This document shows, piece by piece, positions 14,527 through 15,290 of a stretch of 15,290 nucleotides of DNA. Within the stretch, counting starts at the first letter, position 1, and every line of letters begins with the position of its first letter. The DNA comes from Spongiicolonus versatilis. GTDB taxonomy: Bacteria > Pseudomonadota > Gammaproteobacteria > Arenicellales > Spongiicolonaceae. Below the pieces are notes generated by a model. The model saw only the letters and a program-made list of their open reading frames with translations. It was not told where the DNA came from and ran no database searches. The DNA lies in NCBI GenBank assembly GCA_028286165.1, contig JAPYMU010000146.1, positions 1 to 15,290 of the forward strand, read 5' to 3'. The position numbers and the translations under genes were made by a program.

Positions 14527-15290
14527 ATGGCGCGGTTTTGTCTCTCATTTTTTCTGCTTTCACTGCTGGCGTTTGGCGCCGGTTGCGGCGGGAAGTTGCA
14601 CCAGAACGGCGATGGCGGGGCGGCGGAAGTTGCGGCCGGGGGCGGTGGCGAGATTTTTGACAATGATCTGGAGGATGATTTCGACGACGAATTTGACGAC
14701 GACTTTGCCGAAGTGGAGGAAAAAGACCCGTGGGAAAAGGTCAACCGCAAAATCTTCCGCTTCAATTTATTTCTGGACAAAATTTTTCTGCGCCCCATCG
14801 CGGTGGGCTACGACACCATCACTCCCGAGCCGCTGGCGCGCGGCATCAGCAATTTTTTCCGCAACCTCAAGGAACCGGCGACTGTTCTGAACAGCGCGCT
14901 GCAGGGGGAAGGCCGCCGCGCCGGCATCAGCGGGCTGCGCTTTCTCATCAACGCCACTCTCGGCATCGGCGGCCTTTTTGACCCGGCGACCAAGGTTTTC
15001 GGCCTGGCGCGGCACGAGGAGGATTTCGGCCAGACCCTCGGCAAGTGGGGCGTGTCCACCGGGCCTTACGTGGTGCTGCCGGTTTTCGGCCCGCGCAACC
15101 TGCGCGATGCGGCCGGCGATGTGCCGCGCTGGCTGGTCACCGATCCGCTGTACCAGGTGGAGGACAACACCGCGCGGTGGACGCTGCGCGGGCTGGACAT
15201 TCTGGAAACGCGCTCGCGGCTGCTCGGCTTTGACGCGGTGCTGGAGGAGCAGTTGGACCCGTATCTTTTTGTCCGCGAAAGTTACCGCCA
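14527..15290 (+). CDS. mlaA: Outer-membrane lipid-asymmetry lipoprotein MlaA (VacJ), 3' end outside window
   Basis: Outer-membrane lipoprotein that removes mislocalised phospholipid from the outer leaflet and passes it to the MlaC shuttle. The ~254 residues visible start with a lipoprotein signal (hydrophobic 6-16, then G-A-G-C20, with an unusual Gly at the -3 lipobox position). The MlaA fold follows: DPWEKVNRKIFRFN, the ISNFFRNLKEPATVLNSALQG segment, GLRFLINATLGIGGLFDPA, FGQTLGKWGVSTGPYVVLPVFGP, and near the edge LDPYLFVRESYR. Between Cys20 and this fold lies an acidic linker (42-67), uncommon for the family. No stop occurs before the window ends. No Shine-Dalgarno site precedes the ATG, and no earlier in-frame start exists. 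Confidence 0.93.
   Translation, partial: MARFCLSFFLLSLLAFGAGCGGKLHQNGDGGAAEVAAGGGGEIFDNDLEDDFDDEFDDDFAEVEEKDPWEKVNRKIFRFNLFLDKIFLRPIAVGYDTITPEPLARGISNFFRNLKEPATVLNSALQGEGRRAGISGLRFLINATLGIGGLFDPATKVFGLARHEEDFGQTLGKWGVSTGPYVVLPVFGPRNLRDAAGDVPRWLVTDPLYQVEDNTARWTLRGLDILETRSRLLGFDAVLEEQLDPYLFVRESYR

Noticed and set aside
13800..14660. A 286-codon open frame on the + strand across the amidohydrolase and mlaA starts
   Set aside because: The - strand amidohydrolase has all metal ligands in order, and the mlaA frame has a proper lipoprotein start; this frame has no family resemblance.

Overview
This window looks like a high-GC gammaproteobacterial chromosome, possibly from an uncultured lineage. The evidence is the gene order rplM-rpsI, tRNA-Gln, argC, erpA, the close match of ErpA and S9 to gammaproteobacterial forms, and an outer-membrane MlaA lipoprotein. 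All genes from 107 to 13230 lie on the + strand. An M20-type amidohydrolase is on the - strand at 13245-14477, and mlaA runs off the right edge.

Layout. (1) 107-4268: a three-gene binding-protein-dependent ABC importer of the ferric/phosphonate/hexose-phosphate superfamily (secreted binding protein, fused two-domain permease, ATPase). (2) 4342-5232: a good sigma-70 promoter followed by rplM and rpsI. (3) 5260-6752: tRNA-Gln(CUG), argC and erpA, closely packed. (4) 6766-9567: a 933-residue protein carrying a PD-(D/E)XK nuclease motif and an N6-adenine methyltransferase, i.e. a single-polypeptide type IIG-like restriction-modification enzyme. (5) 9542-13230: a polyamine importer, potA-potB-potC-potD. 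(6) 13245-14477: a hydantoinase/carbamoylase-family amidohydrolase. (7) 14527 to the end: mlaA, incomplete in this window.

The most striking observation is the joint between (4) and (5). The methylase runs directly into potA, which has lost its first ~45-55 codons. In the potA frame the sequence begins inside the Walker A loop, just after an in-frame stop at 9515-9517, with a Walker-A-like but one-residue-short remnant before KTTLLR. PotB, PotC and PotD look intact, and PotD keeps nearly every polyamine-contacting residue. Either a restriction-modification gene has replaced the 5' end and promoter of an ancestral potABCD operon, or this is an assembly join; reads across about 9515-9545 would decide.

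I see no convincing intrinsic terminator between 4400 and 13218. The whole block from rplM to potD could therefore be read from the rplM promoter and whatever internal promoters exist. No CRISPR array, insertion sequence, attachment site or riboswitch was recognised.
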